A stretch of 37,280 nucleotides of DNA from Clostridiales bacterium (GCA_003150035.1 QALR01000020.1:1-37280); one strand, 5' to 3'. Counted from the stretch's first letter, positions 26,456 through 35,218 are shown. Notes: a model not told the origin generated them from the letters alone. Program-made: numbers and translations.

Positions 26456-27325
26456 TTAAATATAGTAATCTCCTCCTTCCGATCCGTCCTTGTCTACCTT
26501 GTTCATGATAGCCATAGACACTAGTATTATTATCATCATAACAATAGAAAGCGATGAACCGAAGTTCCAATCACCAACTGTTGTAAACTGCTGTTCTATC
26601 AAGTCACCTACTAGCATAGTCTTACCACCACCTAGTAGTCTAGATATTGCAAATGTTGTAACACAAGGCATAAATACCATAGTTATGCCACTCATAACGC
26701 CCGGTATACTAAGTGGGAAAACAACCTTTTTAAATACCGTAAATCCGCTCGCTCCTAGGTCCTTGGCTGCGTTTATAAGGTCCCTATCCATCTTCTGTAG
26801 TGATGTATATATAGGAAGGACCATAAATGGCAAGAAATTGTATACCATGCCCAACAAAACTGCAGAGCTAGTATATAGTATTGAGTTTGGATGCACACCA
26901 AAGAATGCCAAAACACTATTCAATAGACCATTCTTACCCAATATAGCTATCCATGCATAAGTCCTAAGAAGGAAGTTCATCCACATAGGAAGTATAAATA
27001 ATATAATAAGGTTGGCGCTCTTTGAAGGGCTCATCCTAGATATTATATAGGCAACAGGATAGCCTATTATAATACAGGCAATTGTAGCTAGGCCTGATAT
27101 TACAAAGGACCTAACAAATACCTTGAAAAACAATGGGTCAAATACGTCCCTGTAGTTAGCAAGGGTAAATAGTACACCACCATCATCTGTCTTTCTAGTA
27201 AAAGAATAGTAGACTACCAATATAAGTGGTATTACTATAAATATTGTAGCCCACACTGCATAGGGATATGCTAGCCTAGACTCCTTTATCTCAAATTCTG
27301 TGTTTGTCTTGTTATCGGCCTTCAT
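26456..27325 (-). CDS. potB: Polyamine ABC transporter permease PotB
   Basis: The 289-residue permease partners PotC. It has six predicted membrane segments, the first near residues 20-42, and the EAA loop INAAKDLGASGFTVFKKVVFPLSIPGV. ATG at 27325 lies two bases after the potA stop, and its ribosome site (GAGGTG) is inside the end of potA, indicating coupled translation. Family assignment is from the EAA motif, topology and operon order. Confidence 0.93.
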   Translation of the reverse strand: MKADNKTNTEFEIKESRLAYPYAVWATIFIVIPLILVVYYSFTRKTDDGGVLFTLANYRDVFDPLFFKVFVRSFVISGLATIACIIIGYPVAYIISRMSPSKSANLIILFILPMWMNFLLRTYAWIAILGKNGLLNSVLAFFGVHPNSILYTSSAVLLGMVYNFLPFMVLPIYTSLQKMDRDLINAAKDLGASGFTVFKKVVFPLSIPGVMSGITMVFMPCVTTFAISRLLGGGKTMLVGDLIEQQFTTVGDWNFGSSLSIVMMIIILVSMAIMNKVDKDGSEGGDYYI

Positions 27326-27327
27326 TA

Positions 27328-28371
27328 CTACACCTCGCTTTTGTGCATGATATGTATATCCTCAGGATTAATTATCATACCTAACCTAGAACCTATTGGT
27401 GCAGTCTTAGTGTTCTGTAAGAGCCACATCCTGCTGTTCTCTTCTACCTCTAGTTCATAATGAACACCCTTAAATGTAGATGAACGAACTATACCAGATA
27501 TCATACCCTCGTCTTCCTTGACCATTATTATATCTTCAGGTCTTACTACAACGTCTACTGCCTGACCCTTTTCAAAGCCCTTGTCAACACAGACAAACCT
27601 AGTGTCTGAGAATTCAACGTCGAAGTCGTCATGCATAATTCCGTCGATTATATTTGATTCACCTATAAAGTTGGCTACAAAGGCATTTTCTGGTTCATTG
27701 TATATATCAACTGGAGTACCTATCTGCTGGATCACACCCTTGTGGATTACAACCACAGTATCACTCATACTTAGGGCCTCTTCCTGGTCATGTGTTACGA
27801 AAATAAATGTTATACCAAGCTTTTTCTGGATCTTCTTAAGCTCGCTCTGCATTTCCTGTCTTAGCTTTAGGTCAAGGGCTGCAAGAGGCTCGTCCAAAAG
27901 AAGTACCTTGGGTTCGTTTACAAGGGCACGGGCAATAGCAACTCTCTGCTGCTGGCCACCTGAAAGTGAGTCTATAGACCTGTTCTCAAAGCCAGCTAGG
28001 GATACCATGCTCAGCATCTCCTTTACCTTGTCATCTATTGCCTCCTTGTCCATCTTCTTGATCTTAAGACCGAATGCCACATTCTCATATACATTCATAT
28101 GTGGGAACAAGGCATACTTCTGGAATACTGTATTGATGTTTCTCTGGTATGGAGGGGCATTATTCACCCTATAACCACCAAAATATACATCACCTTCATC
28201 AGCAAATTCAAAACCACCTATTATCTTTAGTAGTGTAGTCTTTCCACATCCACTTGGTCCAAGTAGTGTCAAAAATTCATTTTCATTTATCGTTAGGTTA
28301 AAGTCGTCTAAAACCGTATTGTCATCGTAAGTCTTTGATATATTTTTTAGTTCTATTAGTTTATTATTCAA
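27328..28371 (-). CDS. potA: Polyamine ABC transporter ATPase PotA
   Basis: The 347-residue ATPase shows Walker A GPSGCGKTT, the signature LSGGQQQRVAIARAL, Walker B VLLLDEPLAALD and the H-loop VTHDQEEAL. A C-terminal TOBE-like regulatory domain follows (about 235-347). It powers import by PotBC with PotD. I set the start at TTG 28371, because AAGGGG lies eight bases upstream. A GTG three codons earlier touches the ribosome site. The gap to the regulator gene is about 20 nt. Confidence 0.94.
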   Translation of the reverse strand: MNNKLIELKNISKTYDDNTVLDDFNLTINENEFLTLLGPSGCGKTTLLKIIGGFEFADEGDVYFGGYRVNNAPPYQRNINTVFQKYALFPHMNVYENVAFGLKIKKMDKEAIDDKVKEMLSMVSLAGFENRSIDSLSGGQQQRVAIARALVNEPKVLLLDEPLAALDLKLRQEMQSELKKIQKKLGITFIFVTHDQEEALSMSDTVVVIHKGVIQQIGTPVDIYNEPENAFVANFIGESNIIDGIMHDDFDVEFSDTRFVCVDKGFEKGQAVDVVVRPEDIIMVKEDEGMISGIVRSSTFKGVHYELEVEENSRMWLLQNTKTAPIGSRLGMIINPEDIHIMHKSEV

Positions 28372-28391
28372 TATATACACCCCTTATCTAT

Positions 28392-28931
28392 TTAAAATGA
28401 TGGAGGACTGCTGACCCATACCATTGCTACTGGAGTCTTGCCCTCGTTTGTAATATAGTGATTAGCCCTTGCCTTATAGTAAAAGCTCTCACCCTTTTTA
28501 ACCTTGTATTTTTTGTCTCCCATATATAGGGTCACTGTACCCTTAATGACATATCCAAACTCCTCACCTTCGTGGGGTTTTTCTTCCTTGTACCTTCCTC
28601 CTGGCATTATCTCAACCATTACAGGCTCCATGTCATTCTTCTGTGAATTTGGGACCAACCACCTAAATGTGTAGCCTAGGTCTTCATCTTCAACCTCAAA
28701 CATATCATCCTGCTTAAATGTTATTTTTTCATTTAGGTCTTCTGAGAAAAACTCCTTTAAATTAGTTCCAAGTATATCCAATATATCTATAAGAGTTGCT
28801 ATGGACGGAGATGTCAGGTTATTTTCTACCTGAGATATAAATCCCTTTGACAGCTCACACCTATTAGCCAACTCCTCCTGGGTCAGTTGTTTCCCAGTTC
28901 TAAGTCTTTTGATTTTTTCACCAATATCCAT
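28392..28931 (-). CDS. XRE-family regulator with C-terminal cupin domain (PuuR-like)
   Basis: From ATG 28931 the product has 179 residues, the normal size for HTH-cupin regulators. The helix-turn-helix occupies about 3-60 (IGEKIKRLRTGKQLTQEELA, then ELSKGFISQVENN). The cupin is at about 105-178 (MVEIMPGGRYKEEKPHEGEE, VIKGTVTLYMGDKKY). An upstream in-frame start at 29039 would add 36 residues unlike the family and no good ribosome site. It heads the pot operon, and relatives sense polyamines or related amines, so it probably controls potABCD and itself. Two identical-type 17-bp dyads lie between its promoter and its start. Confidence 0.88.
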   Translation of the reverse strand: MDIGEKIKRLRTGKQLTQEELANRCELSKGFISQVENNLTSPSIATLIDILDILGTNLKEFFSEDLNEKITFKQDDMFEVEDEDLGYTFRWLVPNSQKNDMEPVMVEIMPGGRYKEEKPHEGEEFGYVIKGTVTLYMGDKKYKVKKGESFYYKARANHYITNEGKTPVAMVWVSSPPSF

Positions 28932-29055
28932 ATTAATCGCCCTTAGAGCCCCTCCTATCCTAGCATAATATAAGTTAATTCCTATCATAAGCCATGTCAT
29001 GTCATCCTTGTTAGACAAGACTTTATATCTATTTTTCAAAGTAGAGTTTTCATCT

Positions 29056-29110
29056 ACTAAACTTTTAGTTTAATAATACATCGGTTACTTTTTACTAAAC
29101 TATTAGTTTA
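29056..29110. promoter_or_regulatory. Two 17-bp operator-like dyads of the pot regulator
   Basis: ACTAAACTTTTAGTTTA (29056-29072) and ACTAAACTATTAGTTTA (29094-29110) differ at one position, are nearly palindromic, and are 38 bp apart centre to centre. They lie downstream of the predicted start of transcription near 29123, a position suited to repression by roadblock. Confidence 0.65.
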
Positions 29111-29129
29111 TTTTTATTAAACAATATCT

Positions 29130-29158
29130 ATTATAAAGGTCGAGTTAAGATTTTGCAA
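29130..29158 (-). promoter_or_regulatory. Sigma-A promoter of the regulator-potABCD operon
   Basis: The minus strand reads TTGCAA, 17 bases, TATAAT. The transcript would start near 29123 and pass through both 17-bp dyads. Confidence 0.75.
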
Positions 29159-29254
29159 GACTGAATTTCGTAATTTCTACCTTGGTATTAACCTTTATTT
29201 TTAAGGTGTTCACCATATACTAGCCTTCTTTTACTTTATCTAGCATAAACTTAT

Positions 29255-29286
29255 AAAAAAAGACTGGAAAAAATCCAGTCTTTTTT
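29255..29286 (-). terminator. Intrinsic terminator of the 539-residue CWB2 gene
   Basis: AAAAAAGACTGGA / TCCAGTCTTTTTT is a perfect 13-bp stem with a six-base loop, 20 nt beyond the stop. Its A/T arms make it work in either direction. Confidence 0.85.
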
Positions 29287-29306
29287 ATATCTATGTTTCT
29301 ATAAAA

Positions 29307-30926
29307 TTAATATCCTAATAAGTCTTTTGTTATAGCATTAGTTCCACCTATAATATAGTTCAATTTGCCATTTATAGTATTTTTTACCTGATGACTCATA
29401 GCATTCTTATCAACTAATAAAAGAGTTTTTCCACCATCATTCAATAAGTTAACTGAGCTTAGTGCATCGGCAAATACCCTTCCATTGGCAAGTATATGAA
29501 CATCATATTTTACAATTTCAGCTACAATAGCTGATGTCTGTGCCCTGTTTTTACCAAAGGTTCTGTATAAATTCTTTCCAGGCATTTTAGACTTGATATT
29601 CGCTTCAATAGCTGGACTTACTGAATGGGCTCCACCTACTATATATGCGTCATGGTAGGCAAGAACCTTAGGCACCTTGTCTTCCTTGTCAACTAATAGT
29701 ATAGGAGCGTTCAATTTTTTAGCAAGAGGTGTAGCTGAAAGTGCGTCTGCAAAATCTCTACCATCTGCAAAAATTATATGTTTTGAAGGTCCAAATTCAT
29801 TTAAAAGCATCTTGGAAGTTAGGTACCTATTAGCTCCTGCTATCCTTCTAACATTCAACCTTGCAAGCTGGTTTTTAACAAGCTCAGGAACAGAATTTGT
29901 ACCACCTACTATTATAACTTCCTTGGCTCCAAGGTCTTTTATAAGTTTGACAGCTTCTGGCTTTAGGCCTGTCTTTGTTGAAAATACGATCGGAGCATTT
30001 TTCTTCATAGCTAATGGTCCTGCTGAAAGTGGATCTGCAAAGTTTTCTCCTGAAGCTACTATAACTGTTTTTGTAAGACCCATTTTAAAGCTGTGTTTAA
30101 TGGACTCTAGGTTTGTTTCATACCTATTTATACCACTTATTCTCTTTGAATTTGGATCCACTATTGCACTAGTAGAGTCTGAAACTATAACAGGTATAAC
30201 GAAGTCTCTTGATAGGCCCTGATATGTAACCCTTATCTTAGCTTCTTTATTACCCTCTGTTGAAGTATCAGCTATAGATATATTCTCAAGATTAGCATCT
30301 TTAGGAAGTCCCACTATTGCATCTTTTGCATTTACCTTTTCTCCAACCTTTGCCTTTATTGAGTTCACACTAACAAACTCAGTGTTGACTAAATATGTCT
30401 TTGTTTCTATTTTTTCTGTATTATCATATTTAAACCTGTAAGAAATACAAGTAACTAGGTGGTCTCCAGGCTTTAAGTCTACATCCTTAAGAGGAATCGT
30501 ATATGAGCCATCTTCATTACTTATCTTGAACCTACTGTCAGTCACTAGTTTATCTGAAGTCAAGACTGCTTTTGATTCAGCATATTCTTTATCTGTAATA
30601 CGATATACAGCGAGGTCTACGGCCTTATTTAGCCTACCACTAGTAACTGTATCTGTCCCGCTGATTATATTTTGTATAGAAACATCTTTCTTAAAATCTT
30701 GCTTCAATTTAGCCTCAATATCATTGAACTTTTCAATTGCTATCGGCTTTGTATAATCAGGTTCTTGGTCTTTATTCACAGCACCTGTTGATTCAACGAG
30801 TTTTATAGCTGATGGGTTTAACTCAGGCTCTATCTCCAAGGTAACATCATCTGCAAAAACACTTGAATAACCTAGACCACTTAAAAACATTGTAGCTGAT
30901 AATACTATACTAATATTTTTTTTCAT
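29307..30926 (-). CDS. Secreted cell-wall protein with Rib-like domain and three CWB2 repeats
   Basis: The 539-residue product has a signal peptide (1-25, cut after VFA). An N-terminal domain of about 180 residues is unrecognised. A Rib-like module follows at about 205-255 (KAKVGEKVNAKDAIVGLPKD), then three CWB2 repeats at about 262-539, each with G-x-x-R-Y/A-x-T, FADALS/FADPLS and IVGG. Like C. difficile Cwp proteins, it should sit non-covalently on an anionic wall polymer. It is a single-gene transcript with its own promoter and terminator. The functional module would be the unrecognised N-domain. Confidence 0.9.
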   Translation of the reverse strand: MKKNISIVLSATMFLSGLGYSSVFADDVTLEIEPELNPSAIKLVESTGAVNKDQEPDYTKPIAIEKFNDIEAKLKQDFKKDVSIQNIISGTDTVTSGRLNKAVDLAVYRITDKEYAESKAVLTSDKLVTDSRFKISNEDGSYTIPLKDVDLKPGDHLVTCISYRFKYDNTEKIETKTYLVNTEFVSVNSIKAKVGEKVNAKDAIVGLPKDANLENISIADTSTEGNKEAKIRVTYQGLSRDFVIPVIVSDSTSAIVDPNSKRISGINRYETNLESIKHSFKMGLTKTVIVASGENFADPLSAGPLAMKKNAPIVFSTKTGLKPEAVKLIKDLGAKEVIIVGGTNSVPELVKNQLARLNVRRIAGANRYLTSKMLLNEFGPSKHIIFADGRDFADALSATPLAKKLNAPILLVDKEDKVPKVLAYHDAYIVGGAHSVSPAIEANIKSKMPGKNLYRTFGKNRAQTSAIVAEIVKYDVHILANGRVFADALSSVNLLNDGGKTLLLVDKNAMSHQVKNTINGKLNYIIGGTNAITKDLLGY

Positions 30927-30956
30927 AGTATCCCTCCCCTATATTAATATCTTATT

Positions 30957-30985
30957 ATTATACCACATATTGCAAGTTGTTTCAA
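30957..30985 (-). promoter_or_regulatory. Sigma-A promoter of the 539-residue CWB2 gene
   Basis: TTGAAA, 17 bases, TATAAT on the minus strand, with start of transcription near 30950. Confidence 0.75.
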
Positions 30986-31114
30986 AAAAAGATAATTTGA
31001 GTTAATTGTTTGAATAATACAATTAAATATAAAGTTAGTATAAAATATTAAATTTTCCTATACATTTTCACCACCTTGTTGTATGATAGTCTTGGTGAGA
31101 ATTATATTCATTAT

Positions 31115-31206
31115 GAAGATAAGTTTTGAAATACATATTAGAAGATAAAGATTACAAATGGAGGTAAGTTTTGAAAAACAGATTAGAAGATAAAGATTAC
31201 AAAATG
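31115..31206 (+). repeat. Tandem 46-bp duplication of the thrE start region
   Basis: Copies 31115-31160 and 31161-31206 share AAGTTTTGAAA and ATTAGAAGATAAAGATTAC with a few changes and two one-base shifts. Copy 2 holds GGAGG-TAAGTT-TTG, the start of the exporter gene. Copy 1 holds a degenerate ribosome site and a TTG opening a 13-codon frame. Confidence 0.85.
31126..31167 (+). CDS. Possible 13-codon micro-ORF ahead of thrE
   Basis: The duplicated start region opens a frame from TTG 31126, reading (M)KYILEDKDYKWR to TAA at 31165-31167. The stop overlaps the GGAGGTAA ribosome site of the next gene. The upstream ribosome site is weak (GAAGATAAG). It may simply be decayed duplicate sequence. Confidence 0.22.
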   Translation: MKYILEDKDYKWR

Positions 31207-31947
31207 CAAACCTTAAAACTTGCCCTATTCTTAGGAGAGCTCTTGATTAAAAACGGTGCTGAAACCTACAGGGTTGAGGACAGTGTCCTAAGAATATGCA
31301 AATCTAGAGGATACAACCATATAAATTGCTTTACTACTCCGACCGTAATAATAGTTTCAGACGACAAATTTGACGGTCTATGTTTTATGAAGACAATTGT
31401 AACGAGGTCAATAAACCTAAATAAGCTTTCTATTTTAAACAATTTTTCAAGAGAGTTTGTCAATAAGGTAGATCCCGATATGGAAGAAGAAATAAAAGAA
31501 CTCCGTAGAATAGACCAGCTAAAGGCATACCCTACTTCAATGTATTTTTTAGGGACAGGTCTAGGCTCTGCAGGCTTTGCAGCTACACTAGGTGGTAATC
31601 AAATAAATACATTTATTTTAACAGCTATAACTTCAGTAATAGCAACTTATGTATATGACAAAACTCTTAAATACAGTTCTATTGTCATGTTCTCAACTAT
31701 GCTATCTACTATAATAATAACTGTAATGGGTGTTTTGTTCTACCACTTAGGTTTTATAGATCAACCAACAGCTCTAATAGTTGGTTCTATAATGCCTTTA
31801 CTTCCAGGTGTTGCCTTTATCAAGTCTATGAGAGATTTAATATCTGGTAATTTAATGTCTGGTACTGCTCGTATATTTGAGGTTCTTATGATAATAACGG
31901 CTATAGCTTCAGGTGTTGCCTTAGTTCTTGGAATAGGAGGTGTGTAA
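31171..31947 (+). CDS. Threonine/serine exporter subunit, ThrE N-terminal half (DUF1212)
   Basis: The 258-residue protein carries the family signature NGAETYRVEDSVLRICKSRG (PF06738) in its N-terminal domain and at least four membrane helices from about residue 125 on. In Corynebacterium glutamicum ThrE exports threonine and serine; in Firmicutes it is often split into this part and a small partner, as here. TTG 31171 is chosen because GGAGG lies six bases upstream. An ATG 11 codons later (31204) is possible but has no ribosome site. The partner gene starts two bases after the stop. Confidence 0.87.
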   Translation: MKNRLEDKDYKMQTLKLALFLGELLIKNGAETYRVEDSVLRICKSRGYNHINCFTTPTVIIVSDDKFDGLCFMKTIVTRSINLNKLSILNNFSREFVNKVDPDMEEEIKELRRIDQLKAYPTSMYFLGTGLGSAGFAATLGGNQINTFILTAITSVIATYVYDKTLKYSSIVMFSTMLSTIIITVMGVLFYHLGFIDQPTALIVGSIMPLLPGVAFIKSMRDLISGNLMSGTARIFEVLMIITAIASGVALVLGIGGV

Positions 31948-31948
31948 A

Positions 31949-32638
31949 ATGATGGATATACCAATTTGGGAACATTTTCTATTTGCGGCTATGGCAACTT
32001 GTGGTTTTTCAATATTTTTTAATGCACCTAAAAAACTGCTCCTACCATCATCAGTTGTAGGTGGAGTTGGATGGATAATATACCTTGTGATGTCGGTTCA
32101 TTTCGATAATCCACTAGTATATGCATTTACAGCAGCTATATTTATAGCAGTATCATCAGAGATTTTTGCTAGATTACTAAAGCAACCTGCTATTGTAATC
32201 ATTATTCCTGGTATACTACCATTGGTTCCTGGTATCAGTCTATACAATACAGTATTGTACACAATCCAGAAAAAGTACGAGTTAGCTGCAAGTACTGGAA
32301 CTAGAGCTATAATCGTCAGTATAGGAATATCACTGGGCATACTTGTAGTCGCATCCCTGTCTAGAATGTTCAATATATACAAGCTAAAGAAGGCCTTCTC
32401 TAGCAACGATTCTAACAAGTATATCAGTTGGGTAAACATAGGTAAAATAAGAACCAACAACACCTATGTACTCAACAAGGCTGAGATGAACGACCAGCTC
32501 AACAGTATGAATCTGGAGGATATTGAAGAAGATAAATGCAAGTCCAAGCCAGAAAATAGCTTTGTAGAAGAAGAAATCATTTGTGATGAATCTGAAAAAA
32601 CAAGTGATATTAAAAATAAGCAAGATTCAGACTCATAA
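31949..32638 (+). CDS. Threonine/serine exporter subunit, ThrE C-terminal half, with a long acidic tail
   Basis: The 229-residue protein matches the ThrE_2 type (PF12821): membrane segments with FFNAPKKLLL and PGILPLVPGISLYNTV. The conserved part ends near residue 150. About 75 further residues form a hydrophilic, increasingly acidic tail (VEEEIICDESEKTSD), unusual for the family. ATG 31949 follows AGGAGG at eight bases, with that site inside the upstream gene, so the two are translationally coupled. It should form one exporter with the preceding product. Confidence 0.87.
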   Translation: MMDIPIWEHFLFAAMATCGFSIFFNAPKKLLLPSSVVGGVGWIIYLVMSVHFDNPLVYAFTAAIFIAVSSEIFARLLKQPAIVIIIPGILPLVPGISLYNTVLYTIQKKYELAASTGTRAIIVSIGISLGILVVASLSRMFNIYKLKKAFSSNDSNKYISWVNIGKIRTNNTYVLNKAEMNDQLNSMNLEDIEEDKCKSKPENSFVEEEIICDESEKTSDIKNKQDSDS

Positions 32639-32651
32639 ATCTTATAAAATA

Positions 32652-32698
32652 AAAAATGCTAAATTCAACAATATAAAAAGTTGAAATTTAGCATTTTT
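32652..32698 (+). terminator. Intrinsic terminator of the thrE pair (may also serve hemB)
   Basis: AAAAATGCTAAATT-CAAC pairs with GTTGAAATTTAGCATTTTT across 32652-32698, followed by T-rich sequence. It lies between convergent genes. Confidence 0.8.
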
Positions 32699-32765
32699 GC
32701 TTTTGGGTAAAAAATCACTTATGGGTTAAGACTTTTTTAGTTACCCTTTTAAAATATTATATATT

Positions 32766-33731
32766 TTAGTATCTATCTATATACTTTTTAAGGTCCTTTG
32801 CAAAGTAGGTAATTATTATGTCAGCTCCAGCTCTTTTTATAGACTGGACACTCTCATATATTGCTTCTTCATTTAATAATCCCTGTCTCACAGCAAATTT
32901 AACCATTGAATACTCACCACTTACATTATATGCAACAACTGGAACACCAAATCTTTCTTTTGCCCCCTTTATTACATCCAAATAAGCAAGGGCTGGTTTT
33001 ACCATTATCATATCTGCGCCTTCTTCTATATCTAGCTCGCATTCAAGCATCGCTTCCCTATAGTTGGCTGGGTCCATCTGGTACTGTTTTCTGTCTCCAA
33101 ATGATGGTGCAGAATCTGCCGCATCCCTAAAAGGTCCATAAAAACTTGATGCATACTTAGCGCTATAGGCCATTATTGGAATATTGACAAAGCCATTTTC
33201 ATCTAGTATTTCCCTAATCGCTGCTACCCTTCCATCCATCATATCAGATGGAGCTACCATATCAGCACCTGCTTGTGCATGACTTAGGGCAACTTTCTGA
33301 AGATACTTTAGAGTAGCATCATTATTTACATATCCATCCTTGTCAAGAATACCACAGTGACCATGGTCAGTGTACTCACACATGCATACGTCAGTTATTA
33401 CTGTTAATCGATCTGTTATTTCCTTTACTCTTCTAACTGCTCTTTGTACTATACCATCCTCTACAAAAGCTTCTGTAGCACATGAATCCTTCTTATCAGT
33501 AACACCAAAAATCATAATGTTCTGTATATCGTGATTCAATATATCCTGTATCTCTTCATCTAGTCTGTCTATTGATACATGGTAGACATCTGGCATACTA
33601 GGTATTTCTCTCCTTATATCCTGACCTTCAATCACAAATATTGGATAGACCAACTCCTTCATGCTAAGTCTAGTTTCTCTTACTAAATCTCTTATAATCC
33701 CTGTTTTTCTTAATCTTCTTGTTCTTTTCAT
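32766..33731 (-). CDS. hemB: Porphobilinogen synthase (delta-aminolevulinic acid dehydratase)
   Basis: It condenses two 5-aminolevulinate molecules to porphobilinogen, the second common step to heme, siroheme and cobalamin. The 321-residue sequence shows DVCMCEYTDHGHCG (three-Cys zinc site), SAKYASSFYGPFRDAADSAP (active-site Lys and flexible lid) and DMIMVKPALAYLD (Schiff-base Lys). N-terminal MKRTRRLRKT is typical. ATG 33731 is used; a GTG two codons upstream has a better-spaced AAGGA and cannot be excluded. No other tetrapyrrole gene is in the window. Confidence 0.96.
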   Translation of the reverse strand: MKRTRRLRKTGIIRDLVRETRLSMKELVYPIFVIEGQDIRREIPSMPDVYHVSIDRLDEEIQDILNHDIQNIMIFGVTDKKDSCATEAFVEDGIVQRAVRRVKEITDRLTVITDVCMCEYTDHGHCGILDKDGYVNNDATLKYLQKVALSHAQAGADMVAPSDMMDGRVAAIREILDENGFVNIPIMAYSAKYASSFYGPFRDAADSAPSFGDRKQYQMDPANYREAMLECELDIEEGADMIMVKPALAYLDVIKGAKERFGVPVVAYNVSGEYSMVKFAVRQGLLNEEAIYESVQSIKRAGADIIITYFAKDLKKYIDRY

Positions 33732-33767
33732 AATCACACTTCTTTCCTTTTATATTATACCTATAAC

Positions 33768-33796
33768 ATTATAACACTTTAAAATAACATACACAA
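33768..33796 (-). promoter_or_regulatory. Probable promoter of hemB
   Basis: TTGTGT, 17 bases, TATAAT on the minus strand, about 30 nt of leader. Confidence 0.55.
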
Positions 33797-33855
33797 GTTG
33801 TCATTTTTTTAATTTAATTAAATAGAGTGTCTCAATAATGAAGATTTTTAAGACG

Positions 33856-33882
33856 AAAAAAACGAGAGCTAAGCCCTCGTTT
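33856..33882 (-). terminator. Terminator after the nucleoside-recognition-domain gene
   Basis: AAACGAG-a-GCT / AGC-c-CTCGTTT forms a hairpin with one mismatch, followed on the minus strand by a run of six T. It stands about 120 nt after the stop of the 34002-35156 gene. Confidence 0.75.
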
Positions 33883-34001
33883 AAATCAAGTAGTTAAATT
33901 ATCTGCTAATTACCTAATTACTATTATTATTTTTTTATTATATCTTTTTTACTAAATTCTATACTATATTTTTTACTAGTTTTATAATATTTTTATAGTA
34001 T

Positions 34002-35156
34002 TTATACTACCATCATGAATACAAGGTGGGCAAATATACCTGCTGCTAATCCACCAATAGTATGTGATATTATTGCCTTACCTGCTAGTTCTCTAGTCCC
34101 TAAGGCGTCCATCATACCTATATGAGTACTTAGGTATCCTGACCAACACATACCCATAGCTGTAAATACTGCTATGTCATTTGGAGTTATTGCACCACTC
34201 TTTATAAACTCTGGTACAAGTGAAATGGCTGCTCCAACTGCACCCAATGCTGTTATTGGGAATGCTATTGCTTCTGGAGACTTAAATCCAAATAATGGCT
34301 CAATTATAAAACTTATCTTCTGTCCTAGGTAAGGAAGAAACTTTACACCCTCATATGCAGCACCTGTATATCCATTCTTTCCAGGACCAAATGTTAGCAT
34401 CATAACGAATGTACAAACTATTAGGACACCTGGTATGATAGCCATACCCATGTCAACACCATTCTTTCCACCCTCTAATAAGGCATCAAGAATTCTCTGG
34501 AACATACTTCCATCTCTGACATATCTAGACTCTACATGATTTTCCATATCTTCAGATGACATAGATTCATCAAATGGATCGAAGGCCTTGTCCGCATAGA
34601 ACTTTTTGGTCTGCATCAACATTAGTCTAACACTTATTACAGAACCAACGATAGCACCAAGATTACCAATCAATGCTGGAGCTATAAACTGGTCTCCCTG
34701 TGCAATCATAAATGTTGTTACTATTAGACCCATTCCGAAAGATGTACCAAGGTTACACAATGCTGGAACTTGATATTTCTTAAAATATTGAGTGAAACTC
34801 TGGTCTTTCGCAAAAGGTATAATAGCTGGATTATCTGATAGATATGTTGCTACTACTCCTGTTATACTTGCACCTGGAAGTCCCCATATAGGCTTCATCA
34901 AAGGAGCAAATATCTTATTGATCAGTGATATCGCACCGAACTCTGACAGTAAGCCACTTATAGCTCCTGCTATAACGGCCATAGCCATAATAAAGAATAC
35001 GGTCTGTAATAATAAATCATGAGCTGTTGCCATCATTGTCTTAAACATAAGCCCTACGCCCATAACGTGACCAATCCAAGCAAAACCACCAATGAATATT
35101 GCTAGGAAAACAAACGTCTCTAAACTTATAGCTTTAACTTTTTTCCGTCCGTTCAT
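34002..35156 (-). CDS. YjiH-like membrane protein with nucleoside-recognition (Gate) domains
   Basis: The 384-residue protein has about ten hydrophobic segments arranged as two halves, with the segment YLSDNPAIIPFAKD in the first and AIPG/GMCWSGYLSTHIGMMDAL in the second. This is the layout of YjiH and spore-maturation-A-like Gate proteins (PF07670). A hydrophilic loop (about 180-225) separates the halves. Transport of a small solute is likely, but the substrate is unknown. ATG 35156 has GGAAGG eight bases upstream; a TTG two codons earlier is less well placed. Single-gene transcript with its own promoter and terminator. Confidence 0.75.
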   Translation of the reverse strand: MNGRKKVKAISLETFVFLAIFIGGFAWIGHVMGVGLMFKTMMATAHDLLLQTVFFIMAMAVIAGAISGLLSEFGAISLINKIFAPLMKPIWGLPGASITGVVATYLSDNPAIIPFAKDQSFTQYFKKYQVPALCNLGTSFGMGLIVTTFMIAQGDQFIAPALIGNLGAIVGSVISVRLMLMQTKKFYADKAFDPFDESMSSEDMENHVESRYVRDGSMFQRILDALLEGGKNGVDMGMAIIPGVLIVCTFVMMLTFGPGKNGYTGAAYEGVKFLPYLGQKISFIIEPLFGFKSPEAIAFPITALGAVGAAISLVPEFIKSGAITPNDIAVFTAMGMCWSGYLSTHIGMMDALGTRELAGKAIISHTIGGLAAGIFAHLVFMMVV

Positions 35157-35218
35157 AATCAATACCTTCCTTTCATATTAGGTTATTTTATTAACGTGTC
35201 ATATTACTACTTACCATT

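Noticed and set aside
31000..31114. Possible promoter (TTGAGT, TACAAT) and a TCACCA/TGGTGA hairpin upstream of thrE
   Set aside because: The spacing is short (15) and the stem has only six pairs; too weak to call in such AT-rich DNA.
32766..33731. Isolated hemB as part of a local tetrapyrrole cluster
   Set aside because: Neighbouring genes are unrelated to the pathway; a scattered hem gene is not in itself unusual.
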